A stretch of 64,000 nt of DNA from Tetradesmus obliquus. Lineage: Eukaryota > Chlorophyta > Chlorophyceae > Sphaeropleales > Scenedesmaceae. Location: positions 6,439,501-6,503,500 of the forward strand of contig CP126194.1 of the NCBI GenBank assembly GCA_030272155.1. The letters are read 5' to 3'. The number at the start of each line of letters is the position of its first letter. Positions within the stretch are counted from its first letter, which is position 1. Positions 21,001 to 33,946 of this stretch are shown here, piece by piece. Below the pieces are notes generated by a model, which had not been told where the DNA came from, ran no database searches, and saw nothing but the letters and a program-made list of their open reading frames with translations. The position numbers and the translations under genes are program-made.

Positions 21001-24000
21001 CCGTGCGCAGCGAGCCCTGCAGCAGCAGCAGCAGCAGCAGCATGTGGCAGCACACAATCAATGTAGTGGATGCTGCCACTTGACTCTACAAGCGCTTGTG
21101 CTACGACACCTGGCCTTACACATCTCCGTGGCCCCACCCAGCGCACTTTGTACAATATACAGGCATTTAAGTAGAATCAGCAAAATCAGCATGCTGTTCC
21201 GCGCCACCCACCGCATCGCAGAACTCCATCACTAGCCGCAGCTCCCAGCCCACAAGCACAGGCTTGTGCTCAGCATCGCCAGCATCGCTGCTGCTGCTGC
21301 TGCCGCCGCCGTCAGCCCGCGCATGCTGCCTGCTGCTCGCCGTGCTATCCGCATGCACCGACCGCACTGCCGACGCGCTGGCAGCAGCAGCAGCAGCAGC
21401 AGGCAGCGCGGCAGCAGCAGCAGCTGCCACCTCGGGCGGCAGCTTTGACAGGTCGCCCCTGCCCTCATGCATGAGAGCTGTAAGCGACTGGCTGCTGTCA
21501 TTGCAGCTGGTGGCAGAATGCCTGCTGCTTGCGTGCCGCTGCGAGCCGCTGCGAGGGCTGTTCACTGACACATTACTAACATTGGACAACCGCGGCGGCC
21601 GCTGCCGCTGCTGCTGGTCGCTCTTTGGGCTGGCACCATCTGCAGCAGCTGCACCTGCAGCTGCCGCTGGCGCTTGCCCGCCTTGCACAATGTGAAGCGC
21701 GAGCCGCTGCTGCTGCTGCAGCCACTCAATCTGCGCTTGCTGCTGCTCAGGCTGCTGCTGCTGCTGTTGTTGCTGCGGCTGCTGCTGGTTGGCTGGGTTG
21801 CCGAGACCTTGGCTTTTGCTGTTGCCGCTGGTGATGCCGTCCTGACCACTCATCAGCGGCTGCAACACATACGTGTACACCTGCACACAACAAGCAGCGG
21901 CAGCAGCAGCAGCAGCACTAGTCAGAAAAGAGCATCCTGCAGCACAACAGAGTCTAGCAACAGTCGCCGCTGGCGACTTCCACTGGCGGCTGCCTGGCAA
22001 GTGCAGAAAGGACAGCTTGCATGACACACATTGCCACCAAGCACGCTAGCGCGCGCTGCGCAGCTGCAGCACAAGCGACACCAACCACCAGCAAGTACGC
22101 AACAGCACAACAAGAACACCCTGCAGACCGCACCTGCACGATGGTTGGGTGGCTCATGACGGTGCTGACCACAGTTTCAATGACAGCCAAGCCAAATCCA
22201 CACATGAGGCAGCAATCTACATTCTGGCAGCTTCATTGCTAGCATGAGTTAGTTCAAAAACCGCACCTGCACGATGTTTGGGTGGCTCATGGTGGTGCTA
22301 ACGACTGTCTCCATGACTGCCATCTTCTCTCGGTGGCTGCTCACACGCGCCACGCCAGCCCACGGCGACACGTCACTGTTGCCAGCCGTCGCTGGCAGCT
22401 GCAGCACCTTCACTGCAACACAGCGCCGCCGCCACAGAGCTTTATATACTTGCCCAAATGTGCCCTGGCCCACTAGCTGCAGCAGCTTCAACTCGCCTAG
22501 CGTATTGCTGCTTGGGTGTGACACACGAGCCATGCTGCCAGAGTTGGAGACCGGCCGTCCTTGCTGCTGCTGCTGCTGCTGGGCAGCCGCCGCTGCTGCA
22601 TCGTCTGCGTCCGCAGCATCACCTGCTGCTGCTGCTGCATCCTGAGCAGGCAAGCTCTTTTGGCTGCTGACGTCAGACGCAGCACCTACTGCGCCAATCG
22701 AGCCTGATGCTCGCCCATCCTGCGGCTGCTGCTGCTGCTGCTGCTGCTGCTGCAGGAAGTGCGCATGCGGGCTCTCCCTGGCTAGCCCCAGCGGCGACGG
22801 CCTGCTCAGCGGGCCTGCACCACCCGCTGTGCTGGCGCCGCTGCTTTGCCCCGACAGTGCGTTGACGCTGCTGACCTGTAGCCGCCGCGACAGCACGTCC
22901 TGCGACATAGTCGTGATCGCGCTGTGCAGCCGCTGCAGCGCCGCATCACTTGCAGCATTTGCAACAGCAGCCGGCGGCGGCTGCCGCAGGCCCTGCTGCT
23001 GCTGCTGCCACGAGCCTACACCGGAATCTCCATCCTCACTACCACCCTCATGCCTGCTGCGGCGGTTCCCTAGCAGCTGGCTGCGCGCCAGCTCAGCTGT
23101 CAGCAGCGCGCGGTCCTGCAAGGGATAGCTGTCGCTGCTGTCATGCACGGGCTCCTGCAGAGACAACTCCAGCCGCGCCGCGCTGCCGCTGCCGCCCTGC
23201 TCGCGCTCAGCACTTCCGCTGGATCGCTGGCTCGGCGCCTGGTCCCCATGCATGTTAGGGCCAAGTCCAGCCTTGCCCTGCTCTGCTGCTGCCATCGCTG
23301 CTGCTGCCAGCCGCGCTTCTGCCGCGCGCTTGCGCCACAGCACCACAGCTAGGCATGCCAAGACGCTGGCCACAACTGCAGTGACGAGGCAGACTGCCAG
23401 CACCACTACCACGGCGTCTGACATGCGGCCAGAATGCTGCGCTGTGGCTGTGTTCCAAAAGCCACGAGGTCCGCTGCTGTCTTGGCCCCAGCCCGCCTCA
23501 AGGCGCAGCCACAAGCTGCTGCCTTGCAGGCCCGGTCCCCTGCAGGACAATAATAACGCCAGTGTAGGGTGTGTCAGCAACACAGCAAGTGGTGTGCAGT
23601 GCAGGGCGATGGGAGATGGCCACATGGCATGGCAGCACATACACGCCGCTGCAGCCAGGCGAACAAACAACAACACAAGATGCGCATATGACAATTGCGC
23701 GGCTCTGGCAATGCACATCCTGCGCCTGCTGCTGATCCCCAGACTGCGCCTCTGCTCCGACCTGCCACATCCAACACTTCTACGGCCCTCTCTGTGCTTT
23801 ACTTGCTGCTGCCAACATCAGCTGCTGCATGCACCCTCACTGCTGCTGTGCTTGCTGTCGCCAAGCCACCTCTGCTGAGCCACCTCTGTCTTTGGTTTTT
23901 AACTGTACATATGGTTGTGTAATTAATTGTTTTTCGGACTTTTCTTCAAAGGGTTACATTTCTATAAAAATATCTTATTCTGTCGACTGTAATGAAATCA

Positions 24001-24319
24001 TGGCTGAGCCACCTCTGCGCCAAGCCACCTCTGCACCATGCACTTGATCTCTGCTGCTCTGCCTGCTGTTGCTCTCCCCTTCCTAGCCGAGTCTACCTCT
24101 GCGCCAGACAAGCACTCACTTGTAGTTCCCCACATACACGCCCTGCGCGCGCCTGTCCACCACGTTGCTGAACTGCATCTGCTGGCCACCTGCCAGGTCG
24201 ATCGTGAAGTTGGTGTCGCTGTCCCCGGTGAGTGAGCGGATGTAAGAATACTCGGCTGCAGGCACCCATAGCGTCACGTTGCTCACCCACACGGTGGCAG
24301 AGCCGCGAGGCCTGCGCAT

Positions 24320-24353
<34 letters not shown>

Positions 24354-26730
24354 CACCATGGTGATTTTAATGATGGCCGCACGTGCCGCACTAATACCGA
24401 GGCATCCAAGTGGTTACTGGTTACTTTCACCAGCGGCACTCCAAGAATATCCCACACAGGCCCAAGCAAACGTTTCTGCAAGTCACAGCAAACACACACC
24501 AGCAGTCTCTGCATACACCAGCAGCAGTGCTTCAGTTGTGGCCATCAGGACGTTTGGCAACTTGATATCACCTGCCCCGTACAGGAGCTCATTCCTATCA
24601 TTTGTTTCACCATCACCTGGCCTGAACCCAGCAACAACCCGCCTTATTTAGCCCCCTATCAAGCCAATATCCACCTCCGCCGCAGCACACCATCTCACTG
24701 TAGAGCAACTGACACGATGCCAGCGACACAACACCACTCAGGGTGCGTGCTGACGCGGAACAAACCCACCTCCCTGAGCACGTCAACACAGCAGCAGCAG
24801 CACTCCTCACACCGCCGCAGCAGCATCAATGACTCATCAATGACTCACCTAGGAATGCTCCACAGCAGATGCGTCCACACCTCCGGCGTCTGCAGGTTGG
24901 CGCTTGGCAGGAACGCGGCAGGACCCTGGCTCAGTCGCAGCATTGCCAAGTTAATGATAGACAGCTGCCCAGGCGCCGCATCAGGCCCCAGAACCACAAA
25001 GTCTGTCGAGTAGCCCATGTCCAGTGTTACTGGCGGGTCCGCGATACCCATTAGGGTGTGGCGCAGCAGCGGGTTGCTGTCGCCTGCTGCCGAGAGGTGC
25101 TGCCGCAGCTGCTGCTCGACCACAGGGCTGCTGGAAGAGCTGATGCCGAAGCTCATGTTGGTTGTCAGCAGCACCATCTCCGTCGCGCTGCTGCTGTTGC
25201 TGCTGGGCCCCACTACAGAGCCGCGCGGCAGCGGTCCCTTCACGCCACGTGCATCAACATGCGTGAGGCTGTGGTCGCTGCCGCTGGCGCTTTGCGGCTG
25301 CTGCTGCTGCGGGCTGCTCCCGTCAAAGCGCATCGGCAGCGGCAGCCGCGGCGCGATCAGCGGCGTGCTTGTGTAGTTGCAGGACAGCACACTCATCGCG
25401 CTCGACTGCTGCTGCAGCGTTTCTACGGTGGAGTGCTCGGGCAGCCAGGCCACCCACCAGCTGCTGATCACTGCATCTAGTGAGGCCAGGGCTGCAGGAA
25501 AGCCTGCTGGCTGCACCTTGAACAGTGTGGCTTTGTAGAGGTACTCCTCTAGCTCAAGCGTGGACAGCACCACGGTGCAGTTGTGCAGCGACAGGCGGTT
25601 GCTGGACCTGCGCAGGTGGCAGCATGCATAGAAGGAGTAGCAGGTGCAGGCAGTGAGTGACCCAGCGGCAAGGGGCAGTGACACAACAATCACGGCTGCC
25701 CAAATGCAGCATAACTACGCGACTGACGTGAAAGCTGTCAACACACATGCATGCACCCTCGCTGCTGTTCTGCATGCCATTGCTGCAATTGCGGCTCCCC
25801 AGTGCTGCTGCTGCTGCCACGCAAGCAGCTGCTGTGATGCACCTGCTGCATCTCCCGCAGCTGTGCTGCTGCGCACCTCGGGTACAGCATGGGCCACATG
25901 TTGTAGCCCATGGTCACGTCAACATCCGAGCCCGCAAAGTCAACGCTGCGCTCATCCCCTGGAGCCAGGTTCTCCACCACCAGCTGCGCCAGCGTCATGC
26001 GGCTTAAGCTGCCTAATAGCACCAGCTGATTCACTGCCATGCCAAAGTCAACGCTGGTAGGCATTGTCACGCGGCCGACGAGATACACCGGTCGGTTGAT
26101 CGCCAGCCCGACTGCGGTGTCCTCAGGCCGGCCGAGTGACACGTTTGTGGCGATGTACACGAGTAGAGGGATGCTGGTGCTAGTAGAGCCGGCTGCTTGC
26201 AGGAGCGGCACCAGTGTGGCGTGGTCTGCTGCTAGTACATAGTTGCGACCTGCCGCAGGCTCGGTGAGAGCCAGGACAGCAGGGTCACCCACTGCTGGCG
26301 CAAGCAGCAAGCCTACATTGTTGATGAAGGTGAGGTCGTCTGACCAGAACGGGATGTGCAGGAACGTGGCGTTGTCCTGCAAGCATGACACGGCGTGGCG
26401 TGCGGTGTGGCGCAGCACGGCATGCGGTGAGCTCTTGTAGGCCAGTTCTTGCTTGATGTGATGACACACGTGAACAGCATGCAAGGGAACAGCTGGCACA
26501 GCCGGTAATCAGCCGAGGCGTTTTGGGCGGGATGTGCAATCCTGCCCCTGCTGCTGCATAACCTGCTCCTGCTGCTGCGCCTGCTGCTGTTGCGCTGCTG
26601 CCAGTACTCATGCAGCCACTGCTTTCACCTCGATGGCCGCCTCAAGCTGCTGAATACTGCACGTCCCGCGCCTTGCCAGTCATTGCAAACAGCTGCTTAT
26701 ACTTCTGCTACAGCACTGTCATACTCAAGC

Positions 26731-26763
<33 letters not shown>

Positions 26764-27579
26764 GCAGCTGCGCTATATGCAGCCGGAAAGCTCACGCATG
26801 CTGCTGCATCTGCTGTCTGCCCGGCCAAGCTGCTGCTGACAATGGTGTCACAGCTTGAACTTGCATACTTTGCTGCTGTCGCTGCCACTGCTGCTGCTGC
26901 CTTTGCTTGCTCACCGTGTAGACCAGCGTATTATTGGGGCCTGGTGCTGTGAAGAACCTCAGGTACTGCTGCAGCGTGCCTCCATCCACTAGCAGCTGCA
27001 CGTCCTGCATGTACAGCCGCCTAGGCAGTGTGGTGCCAGGCTGCAGCCCAGGGCTGATGAGGCCTCGCGGCCACATCACCTGAGCATCCCTGGTGGGGTT
27101 TGTCAGGCTGAAGTTTGTCAGCACCACGTCGTTGAGCACCACACGGTTCGGTCCTGCAAGCACAAGAGAGGGGACAAAAGTAATTCCAAGCCCTCTGCCA
27201 TACAGTGCTGGGCATGCCTAGCCCCTACCTGCAGGCACAACATCTACTGCCCACTAGGCTGCTGCAAGCCAGCAGAGCCTCAGGCCAGGCAGCTCGCAAC
27301 ACAGCACCCACCTGAGGAGGTTTCCACAATGTCTCCAGGCGCCAACGCGATAGTGGGCACTGACAGCGGCCCTCCATCGGCTCCGTCCAGCCTGCCAGTG
27401 ATGGTGGAGACGAAGTGCACCTGGGGCTTCCACAGGCAATTGCGCGTGATCGTCACAGCACCACCGAAGCCTTGACCTGCTTGCAGCACCTCCTCGCAGA
27501 AAGGCCATGACAAGCCCAGCGAGGCCCGTATCAGCCCTGCCAGCAGCAGCAGCAGCAGGCCCAGCCCAAGCTGCCTCAT
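18066..27579 (-). CDS. Receptor-like TKL protein kinase with signal peptide and one TM helix
   Basis: Eleven exons (minus): 27312-27579, 26915-27153, 26376-25877, 25607-24849, 24311-24120, 23539-22267, 21880-21212, 21016-20858, 20335-20138, 18939-18692, 18378-18066; every phase agrees, giving 1605 aa. The N-terminus MRQLGLGLLLLLLAGLIRASLG is a signal peptide. Residues to about 660 form an extracellular region with many N-x-S/T sites. A hydrophobic helix (VVVVLAVCLVTAVVASVLAC) precedes WRKR, then a poly-Q/A linker. Kinase motifs: GQGTFGQV loop, CVAVKVL lysine, MEFCDAGSL hinge, HGDLKASN catalytic loop, VADFGLS, MAPE and DVYAYGILLWE. A 180-residue low-complexity insert splits the N-lobe before the hinge, common in algal TKLs. 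The ligand is unknown. HGD replaces HRD, which still keeps the catalytic Asp. Confidence 0.88.
18553..18605 (-). repeat. Copy of kinase exon 10 3' end
   Basis: Repeats the exon end (QDPADR region), with the boundary at about 18560 against the true 18692, a 132-bp offset. The donor GT has become CT, so this copy cannot act as a donor. Confidence 0.75.
19003..19520 (-). repeat. 128-bp tandem array of kinase exon 10 acceptor region
   Basis: The start of exon 10 (boundary 18939) recurs upstream at 19067, 19195, 19323, 19451 and 19509. The first four steps are 128 bp, the last 58. Each 128-bp unit has about 60 bp of exon (LTHMAPGLLLHGHASRASD) and intron sequence ending in a polypyrimidine-poor CAACAG or CTGTCAACAG. 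Confidence 0.92.
19735..20030 (-). repeat. Copies of kinase exon 9 3' half (DFG region)
   Basis: A copy about 130 bp long repeats the exon 9 end (AKVADFGLSLTLG to SQMHM) with its donor near 19897, 241 bp from the true donor at 20138. A shorter remnant of the last 30 bp lies near 19747. Being nearly exon-like, it could produce an aberrant product with two DFG segments. Confidence 0.85.
20560..20800 (-). repeat. 98-99 bp tandem copies of kinase exon 8 3' end plus donor
   Basis: The exon end encoding GDLKASN with its GTGAG donor (true end 20858) is copied at 20760, 20661 and 20562. Steps are 98, 99 and 99 bp. The copies diverge progressively. Confidence 0.88.
22130..22200 (-). repeat. Copy of kinase exon 6 3' end plus donor
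   Basis: Encodes a variant of METVVSTTMSHPNIVQ followed by a GTGCGG donor at about 22134, 133 bp from the true donor (22267). Confidence 0.88.
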
Positions 27580-29871
27580 AGCCAAAAGCTTGATCCAGGG
27601 ATCATTCTCTCATTCCAGCAATGCAGGGTCCAGACCCGCCCAGTAGGAAAGGCAATCCCTCAAAAGCGACTTCAATTTGCTAGACCGCGGCATGCTTTTC
27701 TTGCCAGAGAATCACCATTAGCATGAGTCTCGAGTGCCGTGGGCTCATAGCGAGCAACTCAGGGATCCGGTAAACGGCCTTGCGAACCCTCCGCTTGGTT
27801 TTTGAAGGCGCGGTCAATGAAGCCAGCAAATTAGCCTGCCTCGTGGTGTTTCAAAACTTATTTTTATCCACTTGCACACAATACAGCCCTTGCTCGCTTC
27901 TTGTGGCACACCTTCTGCACCCGCTCCACCTGCTAGCAGCGCTGCAGGACCATATCCTACATGTCTGTGTGACGCTGCCACACATGCACACTTGTTGTAA
28001 TACTTAACAGAAACACATCTGGCGAGCTGCAGTCAACACCGACATCAGTGCGCAAAGTTCCTGGGTGCAGCAGCAGTTCATCAACACAGCCTATGTCTGG
28101 CTGGCTGAGCCCATGCAAAGGCAATGGCTGGTGCGTGCTGCCTGATTGGCTCGATGCTGACTAAGAGGAAACGATCTTACAGCTGTTGACCATACCTGCT
28201 CAATACGCAAGACGATAGCAGTACATCACAGTGCTTGCAACCTTGGAAAAGAAGCCTGCTTCCACCATCATGTTCCCCATCAAGCCATAGCAGCCTGCTT
28301 CCAATGGCAACACTAAAACACTGTTACGGCAGCATAATTACTCAATGTAACAGGATGTGGCATGTACGCGAGTTTCCATGCACACCAGTCACCACCGGTT
28401 CATATCTCAGATATCCAACAGGCTGTTGGAGCAGTGCTTCAAGCAAACTGCTGAGCATCAGCCATGATGCCAAAGCAATTCTGTGTACCGTACAGATCAT
28501 ATCCGACCATATACTGTGCAAATCATACGCAAGAGTCTGCATAAGCCGATGTATACAAGTGACAGCATGCTGCGCTTTCTGCAAGCAATGCGGGCACCTG
28601 CACATCCCTCTCTGTCATCATCCGTCCCTGTCACTTGTTTCTGTTTCAATAGGCTGCACAAGGCAGCAGCTGCCTGCTCACAGGCTGTGCGGCAAATGCT
28701 CAACAGGGCATGCACACTGCAGCGCAGTACCAGCCTGAGGCAGTGCAACAACCGACATGGCAGCCCGCACTAACGACATTGTGTGTGGCGCTAAGCAGCA
28801 GGCATGATGCACCTGCACCTCTTCCGGCTCTCGCTTACACACCAATGAACAGTTGGGATGTGAAGGGACGTTCCTGAATAAGGACGCCGCACTGCACGCA
28901 GGTGAAGCATGCATGTGCACAAAATTCACACCACGCAAAAAAAAGGGAAGCAGATGGCGCCTGCTCTGTTTAAAGGCCTGCCTGTAACAGTTCAAGCCTG
29001 CAACAGTTATGGTGCCAACAGAGCCACTGTTCCATGTCATTTCAAGGAACGTGTTTGATATACAGCAGCATCATAATGATGCTGTTGGTGCAACGTACAC
29101 CAATCATGCCTTGGCCAAGGCAGGCAGCTACTGCACGATGACATCCGATATGCAGCATCCCACATGACCTTAGGGTAAGCACAGACACAACACAGACGCG
29201 TCACAGACATTCAGGCAAGCACAGACACACAGCAAACAACTGCTGTGTCTGTGACCTACTAGCCTGCTTGCATGCATATGACTGCAATATATCTGCCAAC
29301 AACACATACATTCTGCATGGCGGCTGCTTGCTCACCTCATGCAGACCACAACGGCTATGCTGCGCATAGCCTATGCAACGACTATGGTACACCACACAAC
29401 AGTTGGAATGTACAGGTCACAGCACAGCAGGCGCTTGGCGGCTGAATGCATGCGCGCAGCACGCAGTGCTGCAGGCAGTGCAGCACACAGCTTTTTTATA
29501 AAGAGCGACTGAAATCAACAAGCCAAGCTGTGCAGGACTGCGCCGCCTCAAATATACATTGTCATGCACCGCGCTGCCAGGCCCTCAAAACAGGCATGGC
29601 AGCAAGCTCGTTGCGCCATCGCCATAGCACTCCAGCCCTGCAAGCAACAGACATGTGGCAGCATCGTGTGACACCATCACGGCAAAAAGTCACAAGCTTC
29701 AAGCAGCGGACGCCTTGGCAGTCGTACATTGGCAGCAGCAGCTGCACGCATGCCAGCAGACATGCGGTGTGCAGCTCAACGCCCCGGCGTACTGCACCAG
29801 CTGCTTGGCGCTGCACTCCAGCGCCAAGCATAGCAATCTATGAAGCTATTAGAGACCGCAAGCGGGGTCAT
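27580..29871. other. Region between kinase start and RING gene end
   Basis: About 300 bp next to 27579 should be the kinase promoter and 5'UTR. From about 27.9 to 29.87 kb the plus strand is C/A-rich, as in the 3' regions of minus-strand genes here, so part may be 3'UTR, or hold a last exon, of the RING gene. No conserved ORF or RNA gene recognised. Confidence 0.35.
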
Positions 29872-29881
29872 TTACATTACA
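29872..29881 (-). terminator. Tandem TGTAA signals overlapping the putative RING-gene stop
   Basis: On the minus strand two TGTAA words are adjacent, and the in-frame TAA stop is the last three bases of the second. If used, the 3'UTR would be only about 15-20 nt, in contrast to the 3 kb UTRs inferred nearby. Confidence 0.35.
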
Positions 29882-32800
29882 TAAATATAATTTAAAATGA
29901 TAAAATTTGCCGCCTCACCTGGCGGCTGGATCTGTGCGCGGCACATGGGGCAGGTGGCGGCCTTGTCGCGCGTGAGCCACTCGCTGATGCACTCCTCGCA
30001 GAATATGTGGCTGCAGGCGGCCAGGCAGGCAGGCAGCACATTGATTGCAGCTACAGACGGTGAAGGACGTAGATGATGACACTCGACAACCAACGGCAGC
30101 TAACAAACAATGCAGCCACACAGCATGCACAGGTGCAGACAGCCAGTTTGGCTGAGTACACACACTGGGAACTCCAGCAGCGCCAGGAGCATGTCATTTG
30201 CATCATCTGACTCTGCCTGTCCGGTCATTGCAAAACACAGCAAGATGCTGTGTTCTGACTGGCGCAACTTCTGCTCTTCTTGTTTCTTTTCGGTAGGCTT
30301 TGGATGCCATGAGTCATCGTGAGTCATCTTGCGTGTCACCACAGGGCCTGCTGCTGACTCACCTGCAGTCGAGCCGCACAGCAGCATCTGCAGGCTCCTG
30401 CACACAGCAACCACAGCAGCAGCATGCAGATGCATTAGCCACACCTTCTGCCCAGATATAACTCTTGGCTAAAACCCCCGTGTCAGGCAACAGGCAGGCA
30501 ACACACACCGACTGGAAGTGCAAAGCTGTTCCTTGCACCCCTGTCCATCCAACAGAGCACTGCTGCTGTTGTTGATCCGCCCAGCACCTCAAACTGCGCC
30601 AAACGCTACACCAGTAGCTCAACCCTCCCCGGCCCCTGCGCCAACCTCACACAAGATGCCCCCTTTCCCACACACTCACCTGGCAGATGGGGCAGCACGT
30701 GCCATGCTCCTCATTGCAGCCCCCGTCAGCCTTGCCGCCGCAGTAATCCTTCAGGTATGTGCCCACCAGGGCCCCGCTGCCGCTGCGCAGCAGCAGCTTC
30801 GTGGCACTCAGCAGCAGCCGGCCCTGGCGCAGCAGCCCCCAGCCCTTGAAGGTGAGGTAGAAGCCCGCCAGCAGGCTGCTGAGCACGCCGTTCAACGTGC
30901 AGGTGACCAGGTAGGTGTACCTGCGGGCAGTTTCAAGTGAAGGTTTGATACTCAGTAGGCCCCCCGCCCTTGAAGGTGAAGGTAGAAGCCCGCCAGCAGG
31001 CTGCTCAGCACACCATTCAGCGTGCACGTGACCAGGTAGGTGTACCTGCAGCATAGTAACCATGCTTTGTTGTTTCTTAGTTGTGATCATTTAATAGATG
31101 CCACCTGTGCGATCAAGTCACAAAAACAGGCATGACAGAGCACCACGGAGGTGTGTTGCAAGTTATCATGCGGCTAGTCTGCGTCACACAGATTCAGCTG
31201 ACAGCACAGGCAGAGGCTGATAGCACTAGCATAAAAGAACCAGCAGTAGGAGGAAGATCAGTGCAGAAAAAACGCATCAAGCATGCTTTATAGCAGCTGC
31301 CTGGTGGCGCAAGTCTGCGCAGCCAACACATGCAGTAAGCACCAACAGCACTGCATATCCGTTGGCGCTGACTGATAACAACCATGCTGCTGCTACTCTT
31401 GCGCTCACCACACGGGTATCGGCACCAGCGCCCGGTACACTGCCAGCACATACTCCACCAGCGTCAGCAGCCGCGCCTGGCGCCTGCTGCTCCTGCTGCT
31501 GCCGCCGCTGCTGCTGCCGCCGCGCCACCACGACTGCACTGCTGCCACCAGCAGCAGCTTTGGGGCTAGCCCACAGAAGCGCACCAGAGAGTCCGCCACC
31601 AGCACCAGGAACGCCGCCTGCCACACCTGCGATAAAAAACAGAAAGCCACCACCAGACAGTGTTGCGACATCACCAGCAGCAGCCCCAGGCAGCAGCATA
31701 CATTAGCATCCCTTGTCAACAGCTGCGTCACATCCAGGACAGCAAGCCATTGTCCTATCCGCAACCCAGCTGCCACAGCTTCACCTGGCTCCAGCAAACC
31801 ACAGCAAGCACAAACACAGCAACGCAACATATGTTGCAAACCACGATCACCTGCCACACACGCACACGGCAGCCATGCTGTGCAACTCAACTTCAAACGC
31901 AATGGCCTGACCAACATAGGCACCACAGGCGGCACGGATTACACATACCTTCACCTGCCACACACACAGCCAGCCGCACTGCGCAGCACTACTTCAAATG
32001 CGGCTGCAATGACCAACCAGTGAACACCAACAACAGCTGGCCTCACCGAAATGGGCGCCTCTGGCGGCTGCAGCAGAAAGCGGCGGTACAGCCGCTGCCC
32101 TGATGTCAGCCAGCCCACCAGCGCCGCATTCGTGGCAATGTACAGCACGCCTGCAACCATCTCGCCCGCACTGCTGCTGCCGCCGCCGCTGCTGCTGCTG
32201 CCACTGCTGCTGCCCCCTGGGCGCGGCTGCGTTGCCAGCTTGCGCACAAACTGGTTGGCTTTCACCAGGGAGCACAGCAGCCACAGGAACAGAAAAATTC
32301 CTGCAAGCAGGCACAGTGCAGCAAACCAAGATGTGCTAGAGATCACAATGCATGCTTAGTAGAGGACATGTCTGGCCTGATGATAGCTTGCCGCAGCCCA
32401 TCTGGGCTGTTGCATACATCTCCTCCTTACAGGGTTACGATTGCAGGTGCAGCATGCTTCTGCTGCAAGCGCTAGTGCTGCCATAGATATGCAGCTGCTG
32501 CCTGAGGCATATCTATGGCAGCACTAGCTAGGCTAGCTGGTGCGTACAACAGCAGTTGGCTGGCTGGTTGGTGCGTGTAACAGCAGTTGCAGCTGCCTCG
32601 CACCTGTACAGAAGTGGTAAACAAACACTGCAGCCAGTATGAGGAAGTATGGCAGCATACTCTCCACCCATTTGGCTATTGCCTGCAGCAAGTGGCAGCA
32701 AAGGAACAAGTACAACGCAAGGAGCAGCAGCAGCAGCAGCAGCAGCAGCATGTAGTCAGCTTGCTGTTGACACGTGTGAGGATACATTCGGGGAGCTCAT

Positions 32801-33444
32801 AGTGCTGCCTGGTCCTTGCTGGGCACCTTAAGCGTTTCTATCTGTTGCATGACAGCTGCCTGCTGCTGTTGAGTGCTTGAACTTGAAAAAGGGCAGCATG
32901 GCGCAACTTGAGGACGTGACAACTGCAGGGGTGATCATCATGCCAGTGTGATGCACACTCCATGCATTATACATGCCACCGCTGCAGATGCAGGTGCTGC
33001 AACCACCAGGCATGCTGTTGTTGCCTTGGTGTCGCTTGGTAAGGCTGAGTGAGCTTGGCAACACTGCACTGCCCAGGCTCGTATGCGGAGACAGGGCGAA
33101 CCTGCACTAGCATGCCGGGCAGCACTTGCCTGCAAGTCCAATCCATTCGAGTTCGACAGTCTGTGCCGCTCTGCTTCTGCTGCTGCTGTTTCAGCTGCTC
33201 CTGCTGGTGCTGTCGCTGCCCCTGTCCCTACTTCAGCATCTGCTGCTTGTGAGGGTAGCGCTGCTGCGCTCTGCAGGACCTGCGATCCCAGCCGTCCGAT
33301 TGCTGCTGACTCCTGCGAGATGTTGATGCCTAGCTGGCTTTGAATCGCATGCTGTAGCACAGAGTTCAGCACCCCAGGCTCTTGCTGTTGCTGCCCAAGC
33401 GTTGAGCTGCTCCGGCTGCCCTGAACAAAGCTATGAGTATCCAT
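29872..33444 (-). CDS. RNFT-type multi-pass membrane RING-finger E3 ubiquitin ligase
   Basis: Exons (minus): 33130-33444, 32604-32682, 32300-32047, 31626-31409, 30920-30680, 30397-30363, 30010-29872; phases agree (426 aa if it ends here). Helical segments include SMLPYFLILAAVFVYHFCTG, IFLFLWLLCSLV and VWQAAFLVLVADSLVRF. The RING reads CPICQEPADAAVRLDCSHIFCEECISEW then CPMC, split over three exons with a 35-nt microexon. RNFT1/2 relatives act in ER-membrane ubiquitination; assignment is by family. The first intron appears to use a GC donor (CAG|GCAAGT). The end is uncertain: a good donor (CCAG|GTGAGG) follows the RING and the family usually ends in DGSTSL-like residues, which I could not find. 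The start is also tentative (33600 possible). Confidence 0.78.
30958..31050 (-). repeat. Copy of RING-gene exon 5 5' half plus acceptor
   Basis: Repeats YTYLVTCTLNGVLSSLLAGF and the preceding acceptor, with its boundary at 31045 against the true 30920: a 125-bp offset. Confidence 0.9.
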
Positions 33445-33946
33445 GAAAATATCGTTCTTTGTGTTTGCCCCTGAAGGGCCACTAGTGCTTAAAACAGCAG
33501 GAGCAGAAGCGCGGGCCTGCGCGTGCCAAGCCCAACGTGGTACAGCATACGCAGAAAAGCAAATGTTTTGCAAATGAAGTATAACCAGAGGCGTCACCAA
33601 TGTGCGTGCTCGTATGCCTGGTAGTTTGCCGGACCAAATGGCCTGTCACTCTGGCTCCTGAACTGAATACCATGTGACCTTATTTTACGCATGCACAAGC
33701 TGTTGACACGGCTGAACAAGCCAACACTGAGCAACTGTAGTAACTCGGCCGCTATCCTACCCAGTGCAATAAGACAAGCAGGACTGGCTGCAGCACCTGC
33801 AGCACCAGCAGCAGCACCAGCAGCACCAGCAGCACCGGCAGCAGCAGCAGCAACAGCAGATGCAACCTTGACCTGTGAGCAGCATTCCTGCAGCTCAAGC
33901 TGTTCTCCAACTCACACTGTCGCACCTGAAGTCTTTGGATGTTACA
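33445..33946. promoter_or_regulatory. Divergent promoter region of RING and methyltransferase genes
   Basis: About 500 bp separate two outward-facing starts. It includes an imperfect CAGCAC-type repeat (about 33790-33860). No named promoter element recognised; the small ORFs here have no family features. Confidence 0.4.
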
